DNA of 64,000 nt from Oscarella lobularis (Eukaryota > Porifera > Homoscleromorpha > Homosclerophorida > Oscarellidae). The notes under the pieces are model-generated. The model was not told the origin of the DNA, made no database searches, and saw only the letters and a program-made list of their open reading frames with translations. Shown here piece by piece: positions 1 to 12,199 of this stretch (position 1 is its first letter; each line of letters begins with the position of its first letter). The stretch lies in the NCBI RefSeq assembly GCF_947507565.1, contig NC_089187.1, positions 2,108,001 to 2,172,000 on the forward strand. The letters run 5' to 3'. The translations under genes were made by a program, and so were the position numbers.

Positions 1-22
1 TTAGCAATTTTTAATGATGCAG

Positions 23-1196
23 GCCGGAGACGAAGAGGAGCACGCCGTTCTTCTTTGCAACTATTTTCTCTTCATGGGCAAAAAGGCGTGGGTCGTTTTG
101 GGTTCAGGAATACCTGAAGGCAAAAGACTGCTACTTGGTTGGAACTAGATGTTCATAGTCTTATTGTAGGTTCAACTGCATACGTTTTGACCGAAGATCA
201 AGGCGATCAGCTCTCCGGTGAATACTGGCTGTGGAATCCAAGCACAGGAAAGCGATTTCACCAGTTCGATCCTTACTGTCCTCTGCAGACTGTCGACTCC
301 GTTTTTGGCACTGAAAATGTGTGCTTGCGTTACGTGACCGTTTTATTGTTCTATTGTGACATTGCATTCTTCTTCTTCTTCTAGATTTGGGTCAATGTTC
401 AAGATCACCAAAAGCCGTCGTTTTTGAATTTCAATTTGAGTTTGAGTCGCAATTGGCGACCTTTCTTCTCGAAGCGCTATCCGAATCCCGGTCTCAGTAG
501 CGTGCAGGTACAGCAGGTCAATCGATTAATCATTAACAATTAATTCTCTTTGTTTTTAGGGTGATTTAACGTATAAACCTCCAGATGAGAGCTTGGCAAA
601 GTCAGTGGAGGAAAAGTAAGTAGAGTGGCTGAAAAGAAAAGCGTTCACGACTATTTCCAGGATCGAGAGATTATTGAAAAAGAGATTCGAGGAGAGCAGA
701 CGTCATGTTACAAGATGGAACAGGTATGCATTCGTATTCTTCTATCTGACAGATAAACCATTTTGGCTTTTAGACATTGCATAGCAGAGCTAAGGAAATT
801 CCTCCCAAGGTACAAGACTCTCAGCAAGTGCTAGATATATATATATATCATTAATCTACGATTTTATTAGGCTGGAGGAACGTCCGTTTGACAGCGCTTC
901 AGTGGAAGATCAGAAGCTTCAGTTGGCTTCCATTACCGGATCAGACAAGGTTGGATTTTCAAAAACGTGTGTTCGATCTCAGTTGGGTATTTCTCTATGT
1001 ATAGTTGAGCGGTTTTCCTCTTCACTTTGCTTTCACCGACGTTGACAGCATAGTCAATTCGGTCCTCGATACGCGCTTGCACACAATCGAGGATCCCCAG
1101 GCCGAATTCGCCCTGGCAGTTTACGTAGAGGCTTATCCTAGTGACGTATTATCGGTGTGGGTATATGTAGTGGGACTGACCAAAAGATTGACGTAG
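23..1196 (+). CDS. CC2D2A: CC2D2A C-terminal part (5' end outside window)
   Basis: Last eight visible exons of the coiled-coil and C2 domain protein 2A, a ciliary transition-zone (MKS module) protein. Exons read at 23-119, 170-318, 385-507, 560-615, 661-723, 774-809, 871-949 and 1005-1196 (stop TAG). The peptide carries the family's C-terminal signatures: a VLGSGIPEG segment, [46 protein letters not shown], and the terminal [11 protein letters not shown]...[14 protein letters not shown] block. These align in order with the vertebrate protein from memory. The intron at 120-169 appears to use a GC donor (CCTGAAG|gcaaaa) with a normal AG acceptor. The N-terminal coiled coils and C2 domain lie upstream of the window. 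Confidence 0.88.
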
Positions 1197-1815
1197 TGAT
1201 ATTAAATTAAAGGATAGTTAATTAAGATTAGTCTCTGTGGGAGACGCCTTACGTTCACCGTAAAGTAGCCACGAGGGGAGGAGGAGCGTCTGAGGCGTGT
1301 CTGGTCGAAACCTTCATCATTCCAATGAGCGCGTCGAAAAAAACCATAACATTCACTTCCCAGCCTATGGGAAACAAGAACGTGGCCGAGCTTCCGGGCG
1401 TAGGAAAAACGATCGGAATCAATCTCGCTGCGAAGGGGTTTTCAAAGGCAAAGCATGTCTACGGACTCTTTCTGCAGCTGGACGAAGACAAGAAGAAGTT
1501 CTGCGCGTGGATAGCCGAAAACGGAAAAGCTAACGAGGGACAAGCCAAGCAATGCTTCGAATGCTTGAAAGAATGGTCTCGTCAGCACTTTCACTAAACT
1601 TTTAATAAGTAAACAAGTGCAGCCGTTTGTATCGCGTCTCGAGTGTGTAGTCTAGAGAACGAATTGCTTGCCCCTCCCCCCGGTCCGCCTACTTTATGAC
1701 ACTGTGTTTCCCTACAACTGTAGTGCACTTTGGCCCACTGACGTACACTCTAGTCAAAAAAATATTTCGCCAAAAGCTCACGTCATCCTACACTGCCCCG
1801 GACGCCCAACGCCAC
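1164..1815 (+). repeat. Repeat copy upstream of the P-loop NTPase gene
   Basis: Two blocks here reappear downstream of the NTPase gene. The first (near 1164-1205, GTAGTGGGACTGACCAAAAG) overlaps the last codons of CC2D2A. The second (near 1751-1812) is AT-rich and then reads CCCGGACGCCCAACG. In the other copy the two blocks are close together; here BANF1 lies between them. Similarity judged by eye. Confidence 0.6.
1325..1597 (+). CDS. BANF1: Barrier-to-autointegration factor
   Basis: Single-exon gene for a 90-residue protein, the usual length of BAF (89 aa in vertebrates). BAF is a small dimeric chromatin protein that bridges double-stranded DNA and binds LEM-domain proteins of the inner nuclear membrane. 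Visible family features are the helix-hairpin-helix ELPGVGKTIGINLAAKGF near residues 21-40, the QPMG motif near residue 14, and the C-terminal CFECLKEW segment. The ATG at 1325 gives exactly the family start (MSASKKTITF...). The gene lies only about 130 bases downstream of the CC2D2A stop on the same strand. Lineage divergence is high but the fold-defining residues are kept. Confidence 0.9.
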   Translation: MSASKKTITFTSQPMGNKNVAELPGVGKTIGINLAAKGFSKAKHVYGLFLQLDEDKKKFCAWIAENGKANEGQAKQCFECLKEWSRQHFH

Positions 1816-2014
1816 GAGGTGACTTGCACGTTACGTCAGTTCCGCCCTTCTGCTGCGCACGGACGTGCACACAGTTTTCTACGCCGTCTTTCGGTTCTCG
1901 CTTTCGAGCGCCGCGATCGCTCGTCTTGGCACGTGTATCTTTTCGTTCTCGCTTTCCGGCGCCGTGTGAATCTCGATCGCTCGTCTTTAGCTTTCGGTTC
2001 TCGCTTCGAACGGG
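1598..2014. other. Intergenic stretch with repeat
   Basis: No convincing gene. Around 1737-1812 it holds a sequence (TAGTCAAAAAAATATTTCGCC and the following CCCGGACGCCCAACG) that recurs at about 4582-4642, on the other side of the next gene. The remainder is likely the 5' flank or UTR of that gene, with short near-repeats of the type CGATCGCTCGTCTT near 1914 and 1976. Confidence 0.5.
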
Positions 2015-4263
2015 ATGGGTGCTGCTTTGCCGAAAGTGTTGTCCATAAGGTAAGATCAAGACTTTGTGACGTATACCGGCGGCTAAATTTTTGGGGGCCC
2101 TTTTCCCAACGAAGGTTCGAACGGCCATCCTTAACCTGATTATTATCAAACTTCCCATTACTGATTACATGTTAATGAATTAATTAGTTAATGACAAATT
2201 TCCGGGAACAAAATAAACGTAATCCCTGTGTTATAGGAGCAAGCCGGACAATGATATTGAAAAAGCTGAATTACTGTCTGGTAAGATTAATTAATTGTAA
2301 AACAATAGGATGTTTATTTGAATTTTAGGTCATGTTATTGGAGCAGATGTCGTTGAAAAAGGCGGCGCCGTTTCATGCACTTCGTCCGGTTACGTGTCAA
2401 CGCCTCTTCGCACGTCTCAAACTCTTTCCGCATCATCCACCGACAGTCAAGATTTAGTTGACATGGACGTTGGCTCCGGGAGTTTTCCGTCTCAGGTGAT
2501 GTCAACGACGACCGAGAGCGCTATCGCCCCCGCTCCGTCAGCTCATGACAACGAATCCAGTTTACTTCGTTTTCGTAAGTCAAGAGAATTTGCCGTTACG
2601 TGACATATATAGAAGACGCGACTGCAGGTTCTTGCACGCCGTCATCGGTGCTGATTGATGTTGAAAATAGAAAATTCGTCTATCTGTCTAAAACCATCGA
2701 CAAAGCCAACTTCTGGATTAAAGATCAGAAGAGGCCATCCATAGATATTCCGAACAAAACAGTTATCGTGAACGGAATGGTCAAAACCGGTAATAGTAGC
2801 GTTAAAAGGATATCTATTTCGGTTTCTTAGAGCGTTTCTCTCTAGGAAAGACGACGTTCGTTAGAAACGTTTTGCCGCATCTCGTACATCCGCATTTCCC
2901 CAATGCCGACTTCTGGTTCCTCGACTGCGACCTATTTGATTCGGGCTCTCCGGATCTTTTTCTGGGGTCTGCTCTATTCAAGGTGCACGAATATCTAGCG
3001 GAAGCAAATGTGCCACTTCCGTACGTCTCGGATGTCCTGAAGCAAATTTCACCAGCCGAGCATTTCTATGTGCAATTGCTCAGTTGCGTTGAAGCAGCAA
3101 GCAAAAGGAAGCACGTGTTTATAGTAATGGACGAAGTACAGCGGTGGTTCACGTGGGCAAAAGCGCCAAAGAAGGAGGAGTTGGACGACGTCGCCATCTG
3201 TCAAATGCGTCGAAGATTCAAGCACCTCATCTTCAATCCCGACGCTCCGAATGCCCACTTCATAGTTACCGGTTCTGCCATGGGAGCCGCGTGGACCCAC
3301 CTCTATGAATGCAGAACGAATGGCAATCCGTTAATCGCTGCGTTTCGTATCAATTTGCCCTATCGTGTGTCGCGCGATATTATCGACACAGAAAAGGACA
3401 TACTTAATGCTCAAGGTCTGTTGTCGCCGTCTATTCTGAACAGGATGTCGTACTTCTGCGATAACAATCACGCGATGCTAAGCTTCCTGGCGGAGAGAGG
3501 AAATTCCTGCAATGTTGCGGATGACGCCACGTCCGTGGCCACCATTTGTTCTAAATTAATCTCGACGAAATTAGCCGAAGAGATTTGGCACGATACGGCA
3601 TGCGCCCTACACATGATGAGGCCTGCCATGCGATTAGCGCTCCGAAAGCTTGTTTCGCCGCTGGGCTTGGAAGAAGAAGAGCTATGCAATATGAGAGGAT
3701 GGCGAGAGCACTTGGCGGAATTTTGGGAGGAAGTTAGTGATGCAGAAGTCGAGGGCAAAAGGTACTGCGTTAAATCAGGGCCATTTCAGTCGTTCATTCT
3801 TCATTTCATTCTTCCCGATGGGGAGTTACGCTACAAAATTGGTGCCCCGGCTGCCAATTTGGAAGAAGAAGTTCGATTTTGCCGATACGCCGAGGGCACG
3901 ATTGCATTTGGAGAGGCATGCAACGTGGTGAGGAAGAACCCCCAGCACCCAAAGCTTAGCGTTTTCGTCCGGAATGGACTAAATCACTTAGAGCAGCAGT
4001 TGAAGGCCAAAGGAATGAGCAATCCGCTCTTCCAAGGATCCAAGTTTTGCCAGCTACTTCTCAAGAACGACGATCCGAAGTACAAATCTCTTTCGAAGGC
4101 ATTGGCATCTCCTATGCTACTGGATTCGCTTAGTGCGTCTCTAATTGCCCAAAGACACTTTTTCGCCCATCAGTTGCTCTTCAAGAGAGCTGAATTGCTT
4201 GAAGTGATGAAGAACTGTCCTTTTGACTTTTGGGATGCGTTGCCCCATATCACGTTGCCTTAG
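2015..4263 (+). CDS. P-loop NTPase of unknown function
   Basis: Five exons fit with matching phases: 2015-2049, 2237-2280, 2329-2574, 2614-2789 and 2846-4263, giving about 640 residues. The first exons give a Ser/Thr-rich, low-complexity N-terminus. Exon 4 ends inside, and exon 5 completes, a Walker A loop (NGMVKTGKTTFVR). About 90 residues later comes a Walker B-like strand (VFIVMDEVQRWF), then a sensor-like strand HFIVTGSAMG. The order resembles STAND/AAA-type ATPases. The C-terminal ~280 residues are helical-looking and I do not recognise them. I cannot assign a family. The coding pattern is clear and the last exon is an open frame of more than 1.4 kb. The gene is bracketed by related repeats (see 1164-1815 and 4390-4645). 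Confidence 0.7.
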
Positions 4264-4389
4264 CAAACTTGATACGTTTGTAGTATGTGCAGTTGTTGTT
4301 TAGGTACATGTAGTGGCCCATGTAGTGCGGCTTAGTACAGTGTATCCCAATTACACTAGTGCAAGAACTCCTTTGCGGACCTGCAATTA

Positions 4390-4645
4390 TAGTAGTGGGA
4401 CTGACGAAAAGATCAATTACTGGGTGATATGAAATTAATAGGTAGTCAAATCAGTGAAAGGGTTATTAATTAATTAATTAAATTAATTAATATGACGTAG
4501 ACTAGCTCCTTCGCGCACCCGCGATTGCTCCACTTTGGCGCGGAGGCCAAAGCCTTCCAGGCTAAAGTGGCTACACAGTACTGTAGTCAAAAAATATTCC
4601 GCCAAAAGCTCACGTGATCCTACACTGGCCCGGACGCCCAACGTG
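4390..4645 (+). repeat. Repeat copy downstream of the P-loop NTPase gene
   Basis: Direct-orientation copy of the blocks at 1164-1205 (GTAGTGGGACTGACGAAAAG) and 1751-1812 (ATATTCCGCCAAAAGCTCACG then CCCGGACGCCCAACG). It contains a degenerate echo of the last codons of CC2D2A outside any gene. The 4264-5087 interval otherwise shows no gene; a (TTAA)-rich patch lies near 4467-4492. Confidence 0.6.
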
Positions 4646-5087
4646 TCACGCACGCGAAAGACGAAGAAAAAACTCTCAATCGCTGTCAAATATCGCCTGC
4701 ATGCATCTTGCGTCTTCCTAAAAGATGCATGCTAACGAAAGTAAAGAAAGAAATCGCCTATCGATCGTTCTGTAAGCGTATTCTGCAGCCGAGAGCGCGA
4801 TAGCAAACCGTTCCGTTCGAACGGCCGACGGAAGAGGTCGCGCGCCGAGTCACGGCCTTTCGAGCGTTAGCTGGTGCTCGGCTGGCACTTCTACGGCGAT
4901 TCCGCCTCCACAAATAGGTAAAGGAGCGAGAAAAGGGATCATCTCCTTACGCCCACAACTTCGCGTTTAGAGCAGGACGGGTCTCTTAGTATTGACTGTC
5001 AAAAATTGCAAAAACTCGAGGCTAGGATGGTAAGGGGGTGCTTCAGTGTGAAACGAAAAAAAGTGTTTTGAGTAGATAAAATTTTAG

Positions 5088-8000
5088 ATGGAATTCGGGG
5101 AAAATTCGAATCAGAGTGCCGTCAGCGTTTCTTCGTTTAGTAGCGATAAAGAGGACGTGGTGATTAATTTATTGAAATTTTTTGATGTGGCTCAATTGGG
5201 CAAGTCTTGGTCTCTAGGACGACGTTCCGGTGATGACGTACGCTGGAGGAAGAAGAAGAAAACGTCGAAAACCGCCGCCGAACTCTCTCGACGAAACGTT
5301 GGCAAAGCCTTCGAAGGTCGCTTCGGAAATGAAAATCAGCGACTTCTTTGGAAGGAAGGTAGACAATGAGTAAATCTGCGCGTGTGGGTGTGTGTCAATG
5401 CGTTTCTTTGAAGGCATCAGGAAACTCGTCATTGAAATCCTCGCCTGTAGTTTGTTATGAAAAGGCGGTAAGAATGGGTGTTCGATGTCGTTTGCCTGCT
5501 GTTGCATCGTCTGTTTATGACAAGGTTCAAGTAGCTCCGAATGTAGGAATCACTAGTGCTGGATGTCAGGTAAATTGACATTACGTTTATATATATATAC
5601 GTGTATATCTTCTATTTTCGTAGACGGATTTGACTATCAGTGGAATTGATGTGACGTTTGATTTGCTATTTGTCTTTAGTTTTGGTTCCAAATTGATTTT
5701 TTTAGTTTATTACTCAGCAGAATTTGGCTATGAGAGGTGAAAAAGAGGAAGTGAGCAGACTGCATGAGGTAAGAACACAGCCTGGAGTATATATCTGACT
5801 TAGTGTCTTTTTCCAGACCGTTACGTCTCTGAAGGAACAACTGAAACTTTCTCAGGTCAGTTCAAAGAGCATACACTTGGCATAGGTACACGAAGACTAT
5901 TTATTCTAGGCTGCCTACAAGAAGCTCGAAAAGGAATGCAATGCAAGCATGGAAAAGGTTGATTGTCTTCTATGTATTGTCGTGGTCGTAGCTATCGTTC
6001 GACTTTGTAGGCATCGCGAATGAATAAGCTCCTTCTGAAAGACAAGTCTGAAATTGAGGCGCGCGAAGATAGGGAAGTGTGTATGAAGAACTGCCTTCGA
6101 CTCGGACAATTTGTGACGCAGAGGTCAACCGTTGTCCCGTTTTTCTTATATTGCACTAGATTGTATGCTGCTTTATAGGCAAGGGCATCAGTTCGTTGAA
6201 GTGTGGAGAGAAGGCTACGCTTTCAGTGGAATCCAGAAGTAGAAAAGGAGCGCCCTCTAGAACGTTGTGCACGTCTCTTTCCCCATTCTAGGCGTCTGGA
6301 ATTGATTAGTCAACAGAAGGAGGAAACAGATAAACAAAAGAAGCTATTGACAAAACGCAAGCCTCCCAATCCTGGCACAGTAGAGAAGAAACACAAGCAG
6401 AAATCCGCGAGCGTTTCAAACGAAGGAGACGTTTTTGCTAAACCGTCAGCTCCAGTCAGGTATTTATATAGTGATTGATTAATTAATACGTCCTTGTAAA
6501 ACGTTACGTGCAGTCTGCCACTTGACGAATATTTCGAGCAGGATGAAATTCTAAAATTGCGCGTACAAGCGTTAAAAAAAGTGACGTATATAGAGAGAGG
6601 CTTCTTTAGTCAAGACATCATTAGTTCTGCAGGAAGAAACGGACGTTCAAGTAGAACTCGAAAGTCTCGAGAGAGAACGAACTCTTCACATAAAGGAACT
6701 AAAGAGAATAGCTAGTGAAGACCAGTCAAGGTTTTCCTTATATCATGTGGCCATTTTGTCCGCGCACATCCACGTCTATTGCTTCTTAGATTCAAGGGAA
6801 ATCAAGTCTTGCACGGGCGTTACTTTCTACTCAAGCTTCTGGGAAAAGGAGGCTTCAGCGAAGTCCACAAGGTCCACTCTCCAACGATTTTTTTTCCTGC
6901 CGCCGAACGACCGTCTTCTGCTCAGGCTTTTGATCTAAAGGAACAACGATACGTCGCCTGCAAAGTTCATCAGCTGAACAGAGACTGGAAAGACGATAAA
7001 AAGGCCAATTATATCAAGTCTGGATCTCCCCAGTTAACGAAAAACGATTCCTTTTTGTGATTGCGTTTTTTCTAGACATGCACTTAGAGAATACAACATT
7101 CACAAGAAGCTTCATCACCCGGTAATTAATCGAAATGTTTTTATTGAATACCTTTCTTCAATGGCTCTTCTTTTTGTTGTAGAGAATTGTTCGACTGTTC
7201 GACGTTTTTGAAATTGACCCAAATTCGTACGGCAATCTAGGATTTTTTTCGAGAGAAAAATGAAATGTTCTTAGGTTTTGTACTGTTCTGGAGTTTTCCA
7301 GCGGAAACGATTTGGACTTCCATTTAAAACAGCACAAATGCATGCCGGAGAAAGAGGTACGATATACAGAAAGCAATGCTTTGGCGCGAGCAAGGCATTC
7401 TAATAGGCCAGAAGCGTCATACAGCAGGTGGTCCGTGCTCTAAAGTATCTAAACGAAATCAAACCACCAATCATACATTACGACTTGAAACCAGGTTCAA
7501 GAGAATCATTGATTAAGTGACTAAGTGGACATATGAATCGGGGTCTTACTAGGCAACATTCTTCTCGGTTCTGGACCTGATAGTGGCGAGATAAAGATCA
7601 CAGATTTCGGCTTGAGCAAGATCATGGAAGACGACGGTGCTGCAGACATGGAATTGACGTCACAAGGAGCTGGAACGTACTGGTATCTTCCACCCGAGTG
7701 TTTTATTATAGGAAGAGAACCGCCGAAGATTTCCTCGAAGGTAAGCTCTTTGATTTGGAAGCACGTGTGAGGTTAAGGGGCGCGTTTCTTTCGTGGAGGT
7801 CGACGTTTGGTCTGTGGGAATTATTTTCTATCAGTGCCTGTATGGAAAGAAGGTGGACTTGTTTATGAATCAAGAGGATATGTGTATATGATTTTTTCGC
7901 GTAGCCTTTTGGGAATAATTTATCGCAGTCGTCCATACTCGAACAGGAGACGATTTTGAAAGCAAAGGAAGTCGAATTTCCCGGCAAGCCTTCGGTGACA

Positions 8001-8200
8001 AACGAGGCGAAGGTGAAGCATTCAAAAGAGGAAGCTTTGTAGTTTTAATGGAGAATTCTTAGGATTTCATTCGTCGTTGTTTGATATACGATAAAAGTGA
8101 AAGACCCGAAGTGAAAGTGCTGGCGAACGATCCCTTCTTACAGCCGCGATTGCGCCGAGAAAGCACGGCGTCTCTAGCTGCACAGCCTCCGGGTCAATGA
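5088..8200 (+). CDS. TLK: Tousled-like kinase
   Basis: About 20 small exons encode a nuclear Ser/Thr kinase of the Tousled family, which phosphorylates ASF1 histone chaperones during S phase. The first exon ([10 protein letters not shown]...[11 protein letters not shown]) matches the TLK N-terminal Ser-rich block. It is followed by a basic stretch, the family hallmark [16 protein letters not shown], coiled-coil helices, [16 protein letters not shown] and [11 protein letters not shown]. The kinase domain begins near 6786. It shows GKGGFSEV (Gly loop), CKVHQLN (VAIK-type lysine), [10 protein letters not shown] (catalytic loop), ITDFGLSK (DFG), [12 protein letters not shown] and [16 protein letters not shown]. 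The protein ends shortly after the domain (stop TGA 8198-8200). A short 5' exon may precede 5088, because TTTTAG directly abuts the ATG. Confidence 0.9.
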
Positions 8201-8396
8201 CTACAGTCAGAGCTTTGATTTAGACAGATTTTAAGAAAGAGACGAACTCGACACTGATTTTTGTCATTTTTTTCGACTTGGGCCTTGTGTTCAGCGTTAT
8301 TAGAAAGCTACTGCCTATTTCAACGTAAGGATAAATACTAAAGTTGCTCTTTTCTTCATGATTTTTTCAGTTCAGCGTCTGAGAGTTGCTCCTTGA

Positions 8397-8677
8397 TTAG
8401 TCGAGCCCTAAAACGAGTTTCAACGCTGCGAGCAATCTTCTAAAGGCTGTTTCGTACTGTCGCAATCCGTCGGATCGTCCTCGTTCGAACGCCTGTCGAC
8501 ATTCGCGGACAAATCCTTCGTTGAAGCCGTCTTGCAGAGCGTTCTCTCGGCCTTGAGCAATTCCGTCGCGATATCCCGCCTGCAAAACAAACAATTCAAC
8601 CAACTGGATCGTTCGATTGCAAATGGGAGCACCAATTCGGCCTCCTCGAGGCGTTTTTCGAAATCGTTTGTTGACAT
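8397..8677 (-). CDS. YAE1: YAE1-type Fe-S cluster assembly adaptor
   Basis: Two exons on the minus strand, 8633-8677 then 8397-8579, joined across a 53-base GT-AG intron in phase, encode about 75 residues. The start MSTNDFEKRLEEAEL leads into AGYRDGIAQGRENALQ and DGFNEGF. These are the repeated GYxxG and QxGFxxG helices of the Yae1/Lto1 family, which recruits the apo-target ABCE1 (Rli1) to the cytosolic iron-sulfur assembly machinery. The human protein is longer at the C terminus, so this would be a minimal form. A one-exon reading starting at 8771 is also open but gives an unrelated N-terminus. The spliced model is preferred because it places the start directly before the domain. Confidence 0.7.
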
Positions 8678-8817
8678 CGTCGAAGGCGCATGCGTCTATG
8701 CGAAAACTCCATCGAGGAGAAAGTTTACCGCATCCAAGATTTCCTTGATCATCCTTCGTTACATGCTGCACTCGACGTAAAATTCGTACGCCCTACACCG
8801 CACTCGATCCGCTAACC

Positions 8818-11800
8818 ATGCCATCCTTTCGCAAAAACGCGTCATCGCGCTACGATCGCGATCGAAGTCGTAGTCCACTGCCGAGACGCGGCGACAGCCG
8901 CGATCGTCGCCGAAGTCCAAGCCCGCGTCGACCGCGATCGGCGAACTACCGCGATCGACGCGCCGACGTCGCGCGCCATCGCAATCGCTTCGAACGAAGC
9001 TCTCCATCGCGTCGGAGACGAACACGAAGCCCGATGACTCCGCCGCCGCCGCGCGAGCGCGAGCGCGATCGCGATCGATCGTCGTCGCATCGTCGAGGAG
9101 ACAACCTCGTCGCCAGGACGGAGAGTCATCGCTCGTCGAAGCAGGACAACAGCCGAGGACGAGAGAAGAAAAAGAAGAAACGCAAGCACGAGAAAAAGAA
9201 GAATCGTCGCAACAAGCGATCCCGTTCGTCGTCGTCGATCTCCTCGTCGTCGTCGCTATCGTCGAAACGAGATAAGCGTCCGACGCGACGACATGCACAA
9301 CATCGAGACGAAAATCCGACGAAAACGAAAAAAGACGAGGAGGAAGCGGAAGCGGCGGAGAAACGAAGTCTATCGTATTCGAGTGTGGATAGTTCGGAAG
9401 ACGACGACGATTGGGTGACCGTGGAGGAGAAGCCGTTGCGAAGTGTCGTCGTCGTCAAAAAGACGAAAGCGGAAGAGGAAAAGGAAAAGTCTACGGAAAA
9501 AGTCAAATCGATGGAATCGGAGCCCACTCCGCCGCCGCCGCCGCCTCCGCCGCCGCCACCTCCGCCACCGGCACCCGAACCGATAAAGGAGAAAAAGACT
9601 GATGATGAATCATCGTCGTCATCATCATCGAAAAATAAAGGAGGATTCAGTCGTACAGCGGGTAAGGGGAGATTTCGACCGACGTTGCAGCCGCTCGTCT
9701 TGCCACCGCTTCCTGGACAACAACAGCCAACGACGACGACACCTTCAATGACTATGAGTTCGGCTGGAAGCGACGGTGTAAACGCGAATTCAGCTAAACA
9801 ACAGGGTACCCAAAGTGGGGTCGTTGGGAAACCCAAAATGCCGGCGCTGTGCATGAAGCACAGTCTGCTTTCGAAGGAACACGCGTGGCTCGCCGAACAG
9901 TGGCAGGTGAATCGATCGATCGGCGACTACGAGGTGATCGAGGAGATCGGCGAGGGAACGTACGGGCACGTTTATAAGGCGAAGGACACGATGACGGGGG
10001 ACTTGTGCGCGCTGAAGAAAGTGCGTTTGGATAACGAGAAGGAGAAGGAGGGCTTTCCTATAACGGCCGTGCGCGAGATTAAAATTCTTCGACAGCTCAA
10101 TCACGGGAACGTCGTTGCGCTGAAGGAGATTATTACGGATAAGCCGCACGCCGAGGATTTCAGGCAAGGAAGAGGTGAGGTCAATTAAAGGGTTTCAATT
10201 TATTAAATAATATGTTTTTTTTTGTTAGGGAATTTCTATTTGGTTTTTGAGTATTTGGAGCACGATTTGATGGGACTGCTCGAGTCGGGCGTCGTCACGT
10301 TCAAGGAGGATCACATTCGGTGTCTGATGAAGCAGCTCTTCTTGGCGCTCGATCATTGCCACGAGAAAAATCTTCTGCATCGCGATATTAAGTGTTCGAA
10401 CATTTTACTAAATAACAAGTGAGGAAGAAAGGAAGAAAACGGTTGAAACGTGTCTCTATGAGTCGTTTTCTAGAGGAGAAATGAAACTGGCTGACTTTGG
10501 ATTAGCAAGATTTTATAATCCGGAAGACAAAGGGTAATCACTAGTTCAATACGTTCCTGGGGGGGTTTGGAAGTAGAGAAGCCGTGGCTGGTATCCCTTA
10601 TAGCGTAGATAGGTCTCACTAGCCAACGCTTTTACTAGAGACTCCTTAATTACTGATGTGATTTTTTAGACGGCCTTATACTAATAAGGTTATTACTTTG
10701 TGGTATCGTCCGCCTGAGCTTTTGCTTGGAGAAGAGCGCTACGGGCGGCCAGTCGATATTTGGTCTTGCGGGTAAAGAGCGCTATTTTTGTCTCTCGTCT
10801 TCCGTGGATTTTCTTATTATTTGCTTCAGTTGCATTCTTGGCGAGTTGTTCATCAAGAAGCCTCTCTTCCAAGCAAGTCAGGAAGTCATTCAATTGGAAA
10901 TGATTAGGTATGGGTGGCTGGATATCGTCCTCTAAATAGATTTAATTTTTCTTAATCTTATTAGTCGTGTTTGCGGCACGCCGTCACCATCCATTTGGCC
11001 AGACGTCATTCGACTTCCCCACTTCGGCGTACTGCAGCCAAAGAAAATGTATAAACGTCGCCTAAAGGAAGAATTCATATTGTACGGAAACGAGCCCTCC
11101 TCAACGTCACTATACTTATTTCTTTGTAGCCTTCCTAGTGACGCTCTTGATTTACTGGACAAACTTCTCGTATTGGACCCGTTGAAGCGTCTCACCGCCG
11201 AACAGGCGTTGAAGCATCCCTTTCTGGCCGGTGCCGATAACGTAAAATCGAAAATACCCAAGTAAGCAAACGGAATGCGCGCCACCTAATTATTTTCTCT
11301 TCACTGGAACTCTTCCCCCCAGCCTTCCCACGTGGCAAGACTGCCACGAATTGTGGTCGAAGAAGCGTCGACGCAAAGCGGAAGGACGCAACTCGGACGG
11401 CTCGTGGCCAAACAACAAACCGACTGGAAAACCGAACGAGAAAATTGATCTAACAAAAGCCCAAAGCGGCGGCGGCGGCGCTTCTCTAATCGCGCCGCCG
11501 CCACCACCGCCGCCACTGAAGACAACCGAACAAACGGCAGCACTAAGACCGGGCAACAACTTCAAATTGGAATCGCAGCAGCTTCGAGAAGTAACGAAGG
11601 CATTGAATGCGATTCTCCAAGGAGAACCGAGTCAACTGGGTCTCGCGACGTTGGCTCAGCTGCTCGCTGATCACGCCGAGCGCATCGTCATTCATCCCGG
11701 CGAACCGATCGTCGGTCTCGCCGCTCTCCTCGAAGCCCATCGTCTCGACGTCGTTCTCCTGCGACGGCCCGTCGAAGCGATTCAAGTCCGACCGGACGAC

Positions 11801-12199
11801 CCGCTCTATATACTCTATCAAAGACTGCGTACGAGCGAGGATCTTCGCGAGGCGCTCATCGCCGCTCTGGACGCAATCGGCGCTCCACCGCCGCCGCCGC
11901 CGCCTCCACCGCCTCCTCCGCCGGGTTCCTATCCCTATATGCAATTCGAACCCATGATTCGTCCTCCGCCGCCGCCGCCGCCACCCCATCCCCCGCCTGC
12001 TCTCCATGCCCAACACCCGGCCTATCAACGACCCCTACGCCCCTTTATGCATCAACCTGGATATGGGATGGGAGGATATCGGCAGGATTTTGACGCGTAT
12101 CCACCGCCGCCGCCACCGCCGCCGCCGCCACCTCGACCGCCTGGAAATAGGTACGGATTTAGGGGATATAGTATGGGAGACCCTAGGTGGAGTCATTAG
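8818..12199 (+). CDS. CDK12: Cyclin-dependent kinase 12/13
   Basis: Transcription-elongation kinase that partners cyclin K and phosphorylates the RNA polymerase II C-terminal domain. Exons: 8818-10175, 10229-10418, 10474-10533, 10670-10771, 10830-10907, 10965-11081, 11130-11261 and 11323-12199. The first exon encodes an RS-rich region (many RSRSP-type dipeptides), a basic KKKKRK stretch, a polyproline tract, and the kinase start [17 protein letters not shown]. Later exons carry [45 protein letters not shown] and the family-specific [12 protein letters not shown] immediately after the domain. The C-terminus is polyproline-rich. It is a single gene, equivalent to the CDK12/CDK13 ancestor, so the symbol is approximate. 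Confidence 0.93.

Noticed and set aside
8397-8771. Unspliced 124-residue reading of the YAE1-like gene
   Set aside because: It gives an unrelated N-terminus. The spliced form with a 53-base intron places a clean start directly before the YAE1 helices.
8759-9298. Second antisense frame over the RS domain
   Set aside because: Arg/Ser/Asp low complexity that is a reverse reading of CGA/TCG codons in CDK12/13.
9126-9854. Long antisense open frame opposite CDK12/13 (poly-Gly, poly-Asp, Ser)
   Set aside because: It mirrors the polyproline and RS-rich coding exon. The composition is forced by the GC-rich repeats of the true frame, and no splice structure supports it.
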